A stretch of DNA of 64,000 nucleotides from Gamsiella multidivaricata. Lineage: Eukaryota > Mortierellomycota > Mortierellomycetes > Mortierellales > Mortierellaceae. How positions within the stretch are numbered: position 1 is the stretch's first letter; each line of letters starts with the position of its first letter. Both the position numbers and the translations under genes were made by a program. The notes beneath the pieces are model-generated. The model did not search any database, was not told the origin of the DNA, and saw only the letters and a list, made by a program, of their open reading frames with translations. Below are positions 41,270-52,208 of this stretch, piece after piece. Location of the stretch: assembly GCF_025024155.1 (NCBI RefSeq), contig NW_026251714.1:186001-250000 (forward strand). The letters are read 5' to 3'.

Positions 41270-43609
41270 ATGCCCGCCGCCATTCCCACGCCGAGTATCA
41301 ACATCTCCGCGTCCTCCTCCCCCTCCCCCTCCCCCTCCGCAAACAACAACACCATCCGCAACAGCACTGCCTCGGGAACCCCCACCGCCACCTCCAGTCT
41401 CTCCCTCGGCCCCCCCTCCGCCTTCAACAACTCCTTCTCCGCCTCCTCCCCCTTCTCCGCCGAGGCCCTGGCCGCCGCTACCGCCCTCCGGAGACCCTCC
41501 CTCGTCCTCTCTGTCGGATCCTTCCATTCCGCCCAGCTGCGCCGGCCCTCCTTCTTCGCCCCGTTCCCCTATGGCCAATCGCCTCAGCAATTCGAGTAAG
41601 TGGACTATCCTCAATCGAGCACGAATCAGATTTATTTTATAAGCATAAAGCACCCGCATCTCGTCTCGTAAGCAACACGCCAACCCGCTTTGTCTAAACA
41701 GACCATCGGCTAATTCCCATCCTTCTTACGCAGCAGTGCTCTCCAGGACTACAGCTCCTCGCCCAGGCGGGGCAGCGGCGATGTCTATCAGCGCGATCTC
41801 GAGGCCAACTACTGCACCAACTTCTCCTGCTGTGGTCTGACCCTCGGTGATCTGCATGCACTCCTGCAGCACTATGAGGAATCGCACGTGCGTTTCGAAG
41901 AAGAGGACGACAATGGCCACCCCGTCCCTGCTGGCTTTGTGGACGAGGAAGGCTGGTCCACAGATTCGATCCCACAACAACAGCAGCAACATCAACAGCG
42001 TCCTTCTTCCTCCTCTTCTTCTTCTTCTTCCAACCATCTGCATCTTAAGGGATCTGCAGCTGCTACGGCCGCTGCTGCTGCAACAGTCGCAGCCCTCGCA
42101 GCGAGCCATAACCAACAGCACCATCACCATCAGCAACAACAACTGCAGCAGCAGCAGGACCAAAAGTTAACCCCGCTCTCATTCTTCAATACCAAAAAGA
42201 AGGCGACGGCCAACAATAACAACAACGGAGTCTCATTATCGGATATCTATTCGGAAGATTCGGCGTTTCTCTCGACGGCGGACGATGTGATCTCGGCGTT
42301 CCCAAATTCTATCCTCAGAACCGCAGCCCAGGCAGAATTCACGAGTCTGGCAAGCAAGAAGCGAGACCTGTCCGCGTACTCGACCTCGTTTGATACCCAC
42401 AGTCCCATGGCCAAGAAGGCCTCGAATTTCCAGAACATGACCCTTTCCTCTGCAACGGCGACATTCAATAACCAGCACGGTGCCCCTGGCTCGTCCTCCA
42501 AGAACAATACATCATCATCATCATCAACAACAGCAATGGCATCAGCATGGGCCCCGGCAAAGAACCAGGAGGATCTCTTGGGATCTGTTACAGAGTATCT
42601 TCAGATGGCGATGAAACAAGGACTGCTACCGAACATTGGTGAGGTCGGGTCGCCACAGTATATCCAGGCGGCCGAGGATCTGATCAGGAAGCGGGAGGAG
42701 CTTGTGAGTATTATGGAGAGCATCGGCAAATCGGGGTCGTCGAGTGCGGACAAGCCATATCGCTGCCAGGTCAGTGGCTGTGACAAGGCCTACAAGAACC
42801 CGAATGGACTCAAGTACCACAACCAGCACGGACATTGCTCTGCTTCGGGGCTTGCGGATTCAGAGGGACCGGAATCGAAGCCGTACGTGTGCACGTTTAT
42901 GGAGTGCGGGAAACGGTACAAGAACCTCAATGGCCTCAAGTATCATATCGAACACTCGCACCCGAACTTGACGGCCGCGCTGAGGGCCCATCAGGCGGGA
43001 CTGACGAGCCATCCCTTGCTGGTCAGTGGTGTGTTTGCGAGTAATCAGGCGGCGGCGTTGGCGATTGCGACTGCGCTCTCGGCCGTGGAGTCCTCACCGA
43101 TGATGATGGCGGCCATTAATGCCATCACGGCCTCAGCTGCCAATGCGAATAACACCAGCAATAGCAACAGCAGTAATATCCCAAACCGACTCTCGCCTCC
43201 TTCAGACCACACGCCCGACTCGAGTCCTGTCTCGAGTCCTGCGTTGCGACCGGCTGCACCTGCGATGCCACCAACGCCTATCGTGATCAACACCAACTTG
43301 ACAGCGTATCGGGGTGACGGAAACGTGTTCTCGACGGACGTGACCCCGATGACTTCGCCGGTGCTCGGTCGGGCCACCCTCCCAGGACTGAGCACGTTGT
43401 CGATCCAAACGAAGGCGAGTCCGTTGACGGGCCTCGCGACCCCATCGTCGCTCTCGCCGACATCCTCGGCCGCACCAAAGTCGCCGACGGGTGTGTCGCA
43501 GGTATCGACGCTCACGGCTGCCCTGGCCGCCGTCACGGTGGAACAGCAGCGTCAGCACCAACAGCAGAGGCACCAGCACCAGCACCAGCAGTCGTGGCCC
43601 GTCATGTAA
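41270..43609 (+). CDS. SFP1: SFP1/JAZF1-type zinc-finger transcription regulator
   Basis: Nuclear C2H2 protein; yeast Sfp1 drives ribosomal-protein and ribosome-biogenesis genes in response to nutrients. Two exons, 41270-41595 and 41734-43609, 733 residues. A first finger-like unit CTNFSCCGLTLGDLHALLQH is at ~136. The diagnostic split pair is CQVSGCDKAYKNPNGLKYH at ~453 and CTFMECGKRYKNLNGLKYH at ~495; the repeated YKNxNGLKYH core is the Sfp1/JAZF1 hallmark. Poly-Gln, poly-Ser and Ala/Gln tracts fill the region between ~190 and 260, and the C-terminus is Thr/Ser/Pro-rich ending in a His/Gln tract. The exon 2 acceptor is a tandem CAGCAG, so an isoform one residue shorter is possible. The gene is convergent with the PH-domain gene. 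Confidence 0.9.
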
Positions 43610-44260
43610 CATCAGCACAAGGTCGATCGAGAGCCGGTCAGGCTAAAATTGTATAATTTCTTTTCTTTTTTTCCTTCCTTGTTGTATTTTCTTCATTTTC
43701 TCTCAGTTTTCTTTTATTTTCTTCATTTTCTTCCATTGTATTGTTCCTTTCTTTTTACTTCATATTGCATTTTTCTTTTTCTTTTTCATTTTTCATTTTT
43801 TTTATATCTCACCACAGCCCTCTCCTCTCTCTTTTTTTAAACATTTGGCGTTATCATATATAAATATATATATATTTTTTTCTTCATAGTTGTTCAATAG
43901 TTTAGAAGACTAGACTATTTCTTCTTTCATTATCCATAAAAATATTCTTATGATGAAATTAGTATGATAGCGGTCATAAAAGGTCATGGTGGTGGCATTA
44001 GAAACGTAAAAAGAAAAAAGAGAAAGAGAGAGAGAGAGAGGCAAAAGAATATCAGAAACTATACACAGATAAAAGGCATGAAAAGAAAAAAAAAAAAGCA
44101 AGAAAAAAAAAGCAAGAAAAAAGATTGCGAAGAAAAGAAAGAAAGAAAGTATGAAAGGGCGACAAAAAGGGCAAAGGATAAAAAAACGAAAAAAACGAAA
44201 AAAAGAAAAGACAGGATAATAACAATTCTCGAATCGAGTCAAGTACCCAAAATATCGATT
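43610..44260. other. convergent intergenic region with mirrored pyrimidine and purine tracts
   Basis: 651 bp between convergent stops. 43650-43805 is T/C-rich on the plus strand, and 44005-44215 is A/G-rich, so each gene is followed by a pyrimidine-rich tract on its own coding strand. No gene is seen. The A/T-rich centre (43855-43885) is a TATATA run. Confidence 0.75.
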
Positions 44261-46694
44261 TTAGACGCTGAAGGTAACAGTTGGCGGACTCCGTGCAGGG
44301 ATCGGTTCTGAAGTCTGGAAGGTAACCGAGGGTAGACTGACCGGAGAAGTCGAGAAGGTGATCGGTTGAGATCCAGTCGCCATCGCCGTCGCCGTACTCG
44401 TATCCAGGTTCAACGCCCGTTTGAGCGGTTGTGATCCCACGGATTGCGCACTCGATCCCAACGCTGCTGACGATCCACCGGGCGAGACTACTGCCCCGGC
44501 ATTGGTGTCCATATACGCGGTCCGGCCCAGGGCTCTAGGATCCGTCAGTAGCGCGTCGTCCAGGTCCGTCCCTTCCTTCTCCCGCTTGGCCTCCCTTGCT
44601 ACCCGGGCACATTCCACATGGAGGGCGTCGATCCATTGCAGAAGCGTGTCCTCGTCGGATGCACAGCAGACGAAGCTGCGTTTGCTGGTAACGATGCGTA
44701 GACAGTACTGTTTGTGCTTTGATACGGGGTCCGTCTGCAGACTGTCGATGATCGTCGACAGCGGGATGATCCCGAGCGGTTGATATTCCTATTGTTTGTA
44801 GGAAAGAGTAGGAAGTAAAAACGAGTTTAGGAACTGCTTCAGTGCCATTGCCGTTTTCTTTCAATCCAGATAGGTTGTCGGGGTACCATCTTACCTTGGC
44901 GTTCTTGTAATACGTCAATTTGTCCCCCCTCAGGACGAACCACTTCTTTCGCCAGCGCTTATACTTGTTCCCCAGCTTCAGCAGATACCCTTGCCTCACA
45001 ACCTTACTTTCTAACTGCTCGCCTGTCACTAGCCCCGATCCCGGCGCATTCGCCGCCGCCGCAACCCGTCCGGCCTCCAACACCGTCGGATCATCGATCA
45101 CGTCCTCCTCCTCCGATGATACATTATGCTCTCCTCCACAGCATTGTTCCCCGCCGGATCCATATCCCGCCGCCGCTGGCGAATTCTGTGTCGGTGTTCC
45201 CGGCGACGTATTAAACGAGTGGTTCGACGAGAATGAGTTCGACACGAACTCTCCTCCTCCCCCTCCTCCTCCGTAGTTATTGTATCCATCCCGTGGCGAC
45301 GGCGCCGATCCGATCCTGATGGCCTGTGTTCCAGACGTGACCAACGACAACCCATCCGCTGTCCGGTTCGATTGCAGATGTCGGTTCGATTCTGCTCCAC
45401 TATGTGTCGCTGACGAGATCGCGGTCGGAGTCTGTCCCGTTGACTGATTCTGCATTACCAGTGACAATCCAGACATACCTCCTTGATGACCGGTGCTGTC
45501 TTCGTTGTTGTTGTTGTTGATATTACTATTATTATGATTATTATTATTGTTGCTGATGATGTTGTTGTTGGGGTGGTTGGAATTGTTGCTGTTGGCTATC
45601 CGCGTTGTTCCTGTGTGATCACCTCCGATATCATCCTCACCGACACTGCTTCCAAGCAAGAATCCCGGATCCGAAAGCGACATCGGGTTATGCTGACGAC
45701 GGGGCAAACAAGTTCCCGAACCCTGCTTCACCAATTCATGCCTCCTTCCTGTTCCAGCTCCTGTTCCAGCTGTTGACGAAGACGGTGCAGAAGTCGAATG
45801 CGAATGTTCCGGATGCTTCATCGATCCCGATGCAGGATACAAATCCATGTCCGAGCTCGACGACGTGAGCTCATACTGAACTTTGGCCTGGTTGATGGCC
45901 TCGATCCACTCCTCCATTTCCGCCACACTCTCGGCCTGGACCGTGAACGTCCTGCGAGGGGTCAGGATCACAAAGACCCCCGTCCGGTTCTTGACCACGA
46001 CTTCCGCAGCCTTGTGGATGTCCCGGATATCGATGATCCGAAGGAGGACGTATTCTTTACTGTCCTTGTAATAAGCGAGTTTCGAGGTCCTTAACACGAA
46101 CCATTTCTTCTTCCAGATCTGTTGTAAAATTAAAAATGTGGGAGGGATAGTAAAGAAGAGGGGAAATAGTCAGTTAAGCAAGGTTCTTTCTCTCCCTCTT
46201 TCTCCTCCCCTCTCTCTCTCTTACACACACACACGCACACATTTGCATATACACACGCATGCATACACACAGAACGGTTAAAAATAATTCAAGTTCGGAA
46301 ACTGTGGTGGAAATTACATCTCCTTACAAAAAAAGACATAATTTCGTCGTATTTCATTTACATCATCAGATCATGTACATACAAAGAGGCCATGGCTCTC
46401 AATCTGAAAAAGATAAAGAAGAGCGTCTACGCTGTTCTCCTTCTCTCATACACTTTTTTTTTCCAATAGTTTTTTTTTTTTTTCTTTTTCTTCTTGTATT
46501 TGCACAATGCTCACCCGAGCCAACACTAGTAATCAACCATATTACAAAAAAAAAAAAAAAAAAAAAAGTAAAAATAATACTTTGCAGAGAGCAACAATAA
46601 AAATCTCGACTGTTTTTTACCCATGGCATTAAGTCTAAACACTCTTCATGCGTTCATTTGTCCAACTGTGTGCGCCATGCTCTTTCACACGAGC

Positions 46695-46727
<33 letters not shown>

Positions 46728-47467
46728 ATAGCAACAACAACAACAACAAGAAGAACAACAACAACGGAAACCAAGCAAAAGCAAGTGATCGAAAAAAAAA
46801 AGAGCAACGGATGTAGCCCTCCCTAGCGCGTATCCGCATTTCATAATACTATAGCACAGGCACAAGATGGTCCAGAAACAGGGCATTCCTCCTCCCCTCC
46901 CCCCCCCTTAGGGCATATCGGCAATATGCAGAGCCTTCTTTCATTCATTTTCCCGCCCATTCATGTATATATATAAAAACAAAACTAAAAAACGTTGCAT
47001 ATATGTCATACCTTAATACGCTCGCCCTTTTTATAAAGGTATCCCGCCTTCAGGACCTGGCCCTCGTGCAGGGTCTCATGGGAAGGGCCCAGGTGCAGTT
47101 CCGCGTCCATGTCAGAGTCATACTGCTCATCCGAGAAGGTCACCCCTGGAGAGACAGCGCCTGCCTGCAGGTGCTGATGCTGTTGCTGATACTGAAGTTG
47201 GTTTGGAGAAGCTGGGTATGATTGCGATGGTCCTCCTGTTGCGGCTGCAGCGGTGATGACTGCTAGCGGTGCTGGTACTGGTACCGGTGCTGATACAGAA
47301 GTTTGATACGTGTTCTGCTGGTTCTGGTTCTGGTTCTGGTTTTGGTATTGGTTTTGGTGTTGGTTCGAGTGGTGCTGAGAAGTGATATCCTGTGATTTGT
47401 CCATGGGTACGGATAGGTCCCTCCCATTCGCGGGGATCTCCTGGACCTCTGCTGACGTCGCGGGCAT
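44261..47467 (-). CDS. tandem PH-domain protein (Opy1-like layout)
   Basis: Three exons on the minus strand, 47467-47012, 46118-44895 and 44788-44261, both introns in phase 0, 735 residues. The N-terminus is Gln/Asn/Ala-rich. PH domain 1 starts at ~138 (VLKAGYLYKKGERIK, then IWKKKWFVLR across intron 1) and ends with the invariant Trp in EMEEWIEAINQAK. A long Asn/Ser/Gly-rich linker follows (~255-515). PH domain 2 starts at ~525 (GYLLKLGNKYKRWRKKWFVL) and ends LLQWIDALHVECARVARE. Both carry basic residues in the first loop that usually contact phosphoinositides. Two PH domains with a long linker recall yeast Opy1, a PI(4,5)P2 sensor; that match is by layout, not by proven homology. Intron 1 is 893 nt and rich in A/T runs. 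Confidence 0.85.
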
Positions 47468-48463
47468 GTTGTCAAGCTAATAAAAGTAGAAGGAGGGAAA
47501 AAAAAGACAAAAGACAAAAAGATAAAGACAGATTCAAAAGACAAGACAAAGACAAAAAAAAAAAAGAGAGACAAAAGAAAAAGAAGTGTTAGTAGGCCAC
47601 AGAATATATGTCCATGGCGACGACGACGGAGGATAGTGCACGATGCTCCTGCATCATAGAACACGGAAAAATGACACTCAGAAGGCTGTGTCATTCTGAG
47701 GAGAGAGAATTGCAACTGTGGACGTTGCCTTTGTCTCTTGCCACGTCAAAGAAGGGCGAGACGACAGCCTTTTTGTTCTTATGACGACAAAAAGAAAAAA
47801 AAAATGCGGTGGGCGGTGAAGTGGTCATGGTGGGGGGTCAGTCAGCTGCACTTCATTCCTGGAGGCGCAAAGCAGAGTTCATTGCTGCGCTTGGTTGACA
47901 ACGTCGTTTTTTTTCTTCCATGCTCGCCTTTGGTCTTCTTCAATGGGTATGTTTGTCCTGTTGGTATCGGGTTCCCGTTTCTTCGTTGCGGCCATTGAAC
48001 ATAGCACGGAGGGAGGTCGTCTTGTTACCTGCGAGAGAGAGCAGTCCAATGTGTGGGGGTCAAAGAAACGAACAAAAGAAGGCGTGTGTGTATGGGTGTG
48101 TGTTGGCACTCCTCGACAGATTGCGCAACAACGATGAAGGAGAGATTTAGAGAGAGGGAATGTGATGGAGAGCGCAGAGATTGTGAAAGTGGATGTGATG
48201 GAGAAGGAGGTTGTGAGTGTTTATAAAAAGAGAAGAGAAGACGGTCGAGGTGTGAAAAGTGTGAGCATGCGTGCTAATTAGCTTGCACATACGGGAAGGA
48301 GCGCGCTGGGCTTAGTGTAGTTTAAACTCTCCCCCCCTTGGAATGCACGCTCTCACCCTCTGGCCTTCTTTTTTTTCAGTTCATTTGCATCGTCATACAT
48401 ACACTAAACATAGCAATATAGACCCTGGAACTGTCAACTGACGCCAAGGACATCTTTATTAGT
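47468..48463. other. upstream region of PH-domain gene
   Basis: 996 bp between the PH gene start and the GST-like gene stop, both on the minus strand. It holds a purine-rich leader (47480-47590) and a TATAAAC on the minus strand at about 48220, but no gene. Confidence 0.6.
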
Positions 48464-49426
48464 TCACCAGAGGCCAAAGAAAGAGTACCCGTAGCTCGAC
48501 CCGGGCGCTTTCTGTCCACGATGCAATTTATAGCACTCTAACACATGCTTCCCCGCCGTCGTCTGTCTCAGCTCCTCACAAAACTCTCTCGCCTCTGGTC
48601 CCAATTGCTCCACCGGCGGCACCCAGGCCCCAAGCCCATCCTCCTGTGTCACCCCCACAGCCAACCCCGCCAGACTCGCAAACGTCAAATCCGCGGCCGA
48701 CAGCTGGTTCCCGACCAAGTATGCCGGTCCAGGTGGGCCCGACTCGAGTACGCGCGAGACATGCTCAAACTCGCGTCTCAGAATATCCTTCGACCTCGCC
48801 GCGGATTTTTCATTGATGCGTATGGCCTTGCACAGGGCCCATGAGATTAGTGGGAAGAACAGGGTCCAGACCCATTTCTGGAGGGCACCTGCGTTGCCGT
48901 GCTGTCCCAACCCGCGACCGACCGAGCTGGGGGCTCTACACAGGATCTCGTAGTACATGTATCGGCGGATGTGTGGGCCAATCATGGCGTCGAACCGTTC
49001 CTCGAGTGCGAGGATTTTTTCCTTGGTCGCTTCATCGTCCGAGTAGAGATTTGCAGGTCCCGACAATGGGCCGTTGCTATTCGCGGGTGCGGCGTATTGG
49101 TCAGACAGGAACTGGAGGATCTGGGTCGAGTCGTTGATGATGATCTTTTCATCGCTGGAGGCATCCGCAGAAGTTGGGGTTCCCATGAGGAAGGGCGTGA
49201 CGAAGGGGCTGCTTCCGGGAGCTGGACGGACCTTGGCGCGGTAGTTGTACATGGAGATTATGTGACAGAGGGGTAGGGATCGGTACTCAACGTAGGGAAC
49301 CCCATAGTAATCCAAGGCCCAGCGTGCCTTTTCGTTGTAGTGAGAAAAGGAGATGGATCGAAGACTGAAACTGAGCCTGTCCTTGCCTTGGACCTGGTCC
49401 TTAGTGGTGTTCTCGTTGTTGGCCAT
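48464..49426 (-). CDS. glutathione S-transferase-like protein
   Basis: Intronless frame of 320 residues; the first in-frame ATG is at 49426. The N-terminal thioredoxin-like part reads LRSISFSHYNEKARWALDYY, with a Ser/His in the place of the usual catalytic Ser/Tyr/Cys, and VTPFLMG with NDSTQILQFL covers the glutathione gamma-glutamyl site. The helical C-terminal domain has the N-capping motif QLSAADLTFASLAGL. The length exceeds a simple GST (about 220), with an insert in each domain. Likely cytosolic, role in conjugation or isomerisation of small molecules unknown. It shares a 291-bp divergent promoter with the ornithine-cyclodeaminase-like gene. Confidence 0.85.
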   Translation of the reverse strand: MANNENTTKDQVQGKDRLSFSLRSISFSHYNEKARWALDYYGVPYVEYRSLPLCHIISMYNYRAKVRPAPGSSPFVTPFLMGTPTSADASSDEKIIINDSTQILQFLSDQYAAPANSNGPLSGPANLYSDDEATKEKILALEERFDAMIGPHIRRYMYYEILCRAPSSVGRGLGQHGNAGALQKWVWTLFFPLISWALCKAIRINEKSAARSKDILRREFEHVSRVLESGPPGPAYLVGNQLSAADLTFASLAGLAVGVTQEDGLGAWVPPVEQLGPEAREFCEELRQTTAGKHVLECYKLHRGQKAPGSSYGYSFFGLW

Positions 49427-49717
49427 GAGCGAATGAATGAGGATGGGAAAGGGGATGAGAGAAGAGGATGTTGATGAGAAAGCGGATATGTGCCCCAATA
49501 CCCCAACGCAGACTCTGCCCCCGCTCCGTACATGTACTCGGCGCTCACTCTCGCACTCTCGCCGATCGATCGCTTTTAAAGTTAATACTTTTTCACATTG
49601 CAGTGGGAGTCATATATACCATACGGCTGATAAAAAAAAAAGTCTGTGAAAGCGCCCTGGGCTCATTGGTATTCCCACACTCTTCATTCTTCCTTCCCTC
49701 TACTCCACCACTTCAAC
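49427..49717. promoter_or_regulatory. divergent promoter GST-like / OCD-like
   Basis: 291 bp between the two start codons. A TATATACC stretch at about 49613-49620 is placed 98 bp before the OCD-like start. No other motif is obvious. Confidence 0.55.
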
Positions 49718-50927
49718 ATGCCTCCAGTCCGCATCGTATCCTTGGAGCAGGTTGCCTCCATCCTCAATGGCATCGACCTCGAAGAGATCCTCACCAGCCA
49801 GGGAAAGGCCTTCCATTCCTACAGGTAAAATCTAATCTTATCATATCTCACCCTCGATCTGGAATCTGCACTCTGCTGCCTTCGCCAAAGATCTGAACAC
49901 ATCCACGCTCCTCCTCCTTAGCATCAATGAGACTCAAACCCCACAACGACCAACTCTCCAGACACCCTACCACTCCACCCTGATCATGCCCGCCCGCATC
50001 GATTCTCTCACCTCTGTCGTCAAGCTCGTCTCCGTTCCCAAACAAGACTCCAACAACGGTCTTCCCGGCGTCACCATCGTCCTCGACAACCTCACGGGTG
50101 AGCCCCGTGGTCTTGTCAATGCCCGGCTCCTCACCGCCATCCGCACCGCCGCCTCATCCGCCCTCGCCACCCGTGCTGTCTTCCAGGTCAAGGAAAACAA
50201 AGACGAAAGCTTGACACTCGTCCTCTTCGGATCAGGCGCCCAGGCAAAGGCACATATTCAACTCCTCACACATGTCCTGCCCAGGATCCGGAATGTCCTC
50301 ATCTGTAACAGGACGCTTCCTCGCGCACAGGAGCTGCTTGCGGAACTCCAGCCTCAGTACCAGAATCTGACGATGGTCGCCTACAGTACCAGCACCGGTG
50401 AATCCACCTCCCCGATCCCTGGGATCTCATCTTCGGATCAGGACAAGGGCAAGGACAAGGACCAGCTCCTGAAGCAGATCGTTCAATCCGCAGACGTGAT
50501 CTGCACATGCACAAACAGTCGCGCTCCCTTATTTCCCGGGGAATGGGTCCGACCGGGCACCCACATCAACATGGTCGGATCCTACACCCCCGAGATGCAC
50601 GAAGTTGATCAAGCCCTTATGAAGCGTGCCCTGATCCTTGTCGATGCCCGTCAAGAATGTGAGAAGGAGGCCGGGGAACTGATCGTGGCCATGAAGGAGC
50701 GTGGCGAGAACGGGATCCTGGCCGAACTGGGACAGATCTTTGATGCGCACGGACAGTTTGACCAGACGGCGATGCCGACAGAATTCAAGACGGCTACTGC
50801 TGGGGCGAGTGGGAAGGACGTGACGATGTTTAAGAGTGTGGGAATTGCGGCGCAGGATGTGGCGATTACAGCCTTGGTTCTGGATCAGGCTGAAGCCCAG
50901 GATCTGGGGACCGTTGCTGAGATTTGA
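49718..50927 (+). CDS. ornithine cyclodeaminase / mu-crystallin family protein
   Basis: NAD(P)-binding protein of the family that includes ornithine cyclodeaminase, ketimine reductase (mu-crystallin) and alanine dehydrogenase. Two exons, 49718-49824 and 49922-50927, 370 residues. LVNARLLTAIRTAASSALAT is the conserved substrate/Arg region, LFGSGAQAKAHIQLL at ~137-151 is the Rossmann nucleotide-binding loop, and NMVGSYTPEMHEVDQALM matches the catalytic Asp region. ADVICTCTNSRAPLF is also typical. A ~20-residue Ser/Asp/Lys-rich insert (SSDQDKGKDKDQ) lies in the Rossmann half. True substrate cannot be told from sequence; a ketimine reductase role is as likely as proline synthesis. Confidence 0.9.
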
Positions 50928-51620
50928 AAGCCATACGACGGAAAGTATTGAGATAGATATAATCACCCTTCTCCACATGTGCGCCACAAGTAACACTCGC
51001 ATTCGAGGTGTTAGTCGATCCTGCAACGAAAAAAAAAAAAAAGCTGTTTTATTTCTATGACACTATGTACATAGTTCTCAATGTTTAATAGAATTCTCTC
51101 TCCTACTTCTCGTCTCTCTCTCTCTCTTTTCTTTATGCTCTTTCTCTATGATAGTTCTGGACGAACAAGTTATGGTTCTTGGGTGTATTTCTCGTATTGA
51201 TAAGATAATACTCACTTGCCCAGGTCCCTTTATCCCGAATAGACCAAGTTCAAGTTACTCTTTACTCTCTTTAAAAAAGCTCTGAGAACCTCATGAAAGC
51301 CCTCCCGCACATGAGGACCCCATCTGTGGTTGTGAGAGCGGCATTCAACTCGCCGAAATGTGTTCAAAAATTCGAGGGGCTCGGATCTGTCGACATCGAC
51401 CTTGAGGACGTCAATCCAGTCCGTGGAAGTTCTCGTCCGTGGAAGTTCTCGTCCATGGGCGAGCGGAGGACGGGAGGTTCGCATTGAGTGCCATGTTCGT
51501 CCATCTTATCTTGGCTCCTAATGAAATACAGCTTGAAGTGCACATTTGACCGGTTTTGACACTACAAAAAAAAAAAGGTGTATGTGCCAAGTCGACTTGC
51601 CGGTATCCGGGGGATCCAAG
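50928..51620. other. intergenic region before NLR unit 2
   Basis: About 690 bp containing OCD-like downstream sequence, a CT block at 51107-51130 and, on the minus strand, a short methyltransferase-like fragment (see 51230-51484). Confidence 0.6.
51230..51484 (-). pseudogene. possible FkbM-type methyltransferase fragment
   Basis: An 84-codon open stretch contains DWIDVLKVDVDRSEPLEFL, which resembles the post-motif (IDVLKIDVEGxE) of FkbM/Methyltransf_21 proteins, with the Gly-Ser pair degraded. A 16-bp direct duplication (GACGAGAACTTCCACG twice) lies just upstream of it on the coding strand. No other methyltransferase motif is present, so it is probably a relic. Confidence 0.4.
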
Positions 51621-51965
51621 ATATTGCTATGTGTTAATGTGCCGTTCGCATTCCCAGCTATAAGACACAGCGGTTACACATGTATATCTGACGATGATGG
51701 GGTAACAATCGCTAGTGCTAGTCGCAAATATGCTCGTTTCAGACGGCATGTCCAGGAGACGCTTGATGGTGTGGACGATATGTACACCGAGGTAAATGCT
51801 GCAGGTGAGCGCACTGTTGATCGTGTATCTAGTGTCGGTACAAGTGGCATTGATGGCGGCCATAGCCAGAGTGATGGAGAAGGTCAGAACAGTACTGTCG
51901 ATGACGGTTGCCTAGATCCAGAGCGTATGTGCGTAGAGAATAAAGCAGCGCACAGTCCTAGCTAG
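51546..51965 (+). pseudogene. conserved open frame downstream of NLR copy 2, opposite strand
   Basis: About 139 codons, lacking an ATG at the start. The part from about 51645 on is homologous to 17304-17011 (shared core YARFRRHVQETLDGVDDMYT and TEVNAA...RVSSVG), then it continues further with DDGCLDPERMCVENKAAHSP. It converges on the NLR gene, stops 244 bp apart. Family not recognised. Whether it is translated is unknown. Confidence 0.4.
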
Positions 51966-52208
51966 TATTTACACTCCATGATTGTCCATAACCCTAGACT
52001 TCATCCCTTCCTGCCTTGCTCTGTGCTCATTTAGTTCAATTCTTTGTTATAAGCTGCCATTTTGTATTTTTGAGGTTTGTCAATGACAAGAGACTTGTAT
52101 GCTTGTACGTCTATTTTCTTCAGGAGGCGCATCCATGCACCAGCAGAAGGCTTGTAAAGAGTAAGAGTCAAGCCTCCACTATCAATTTCCTAGCCATATC
52201 ACCTTCGC

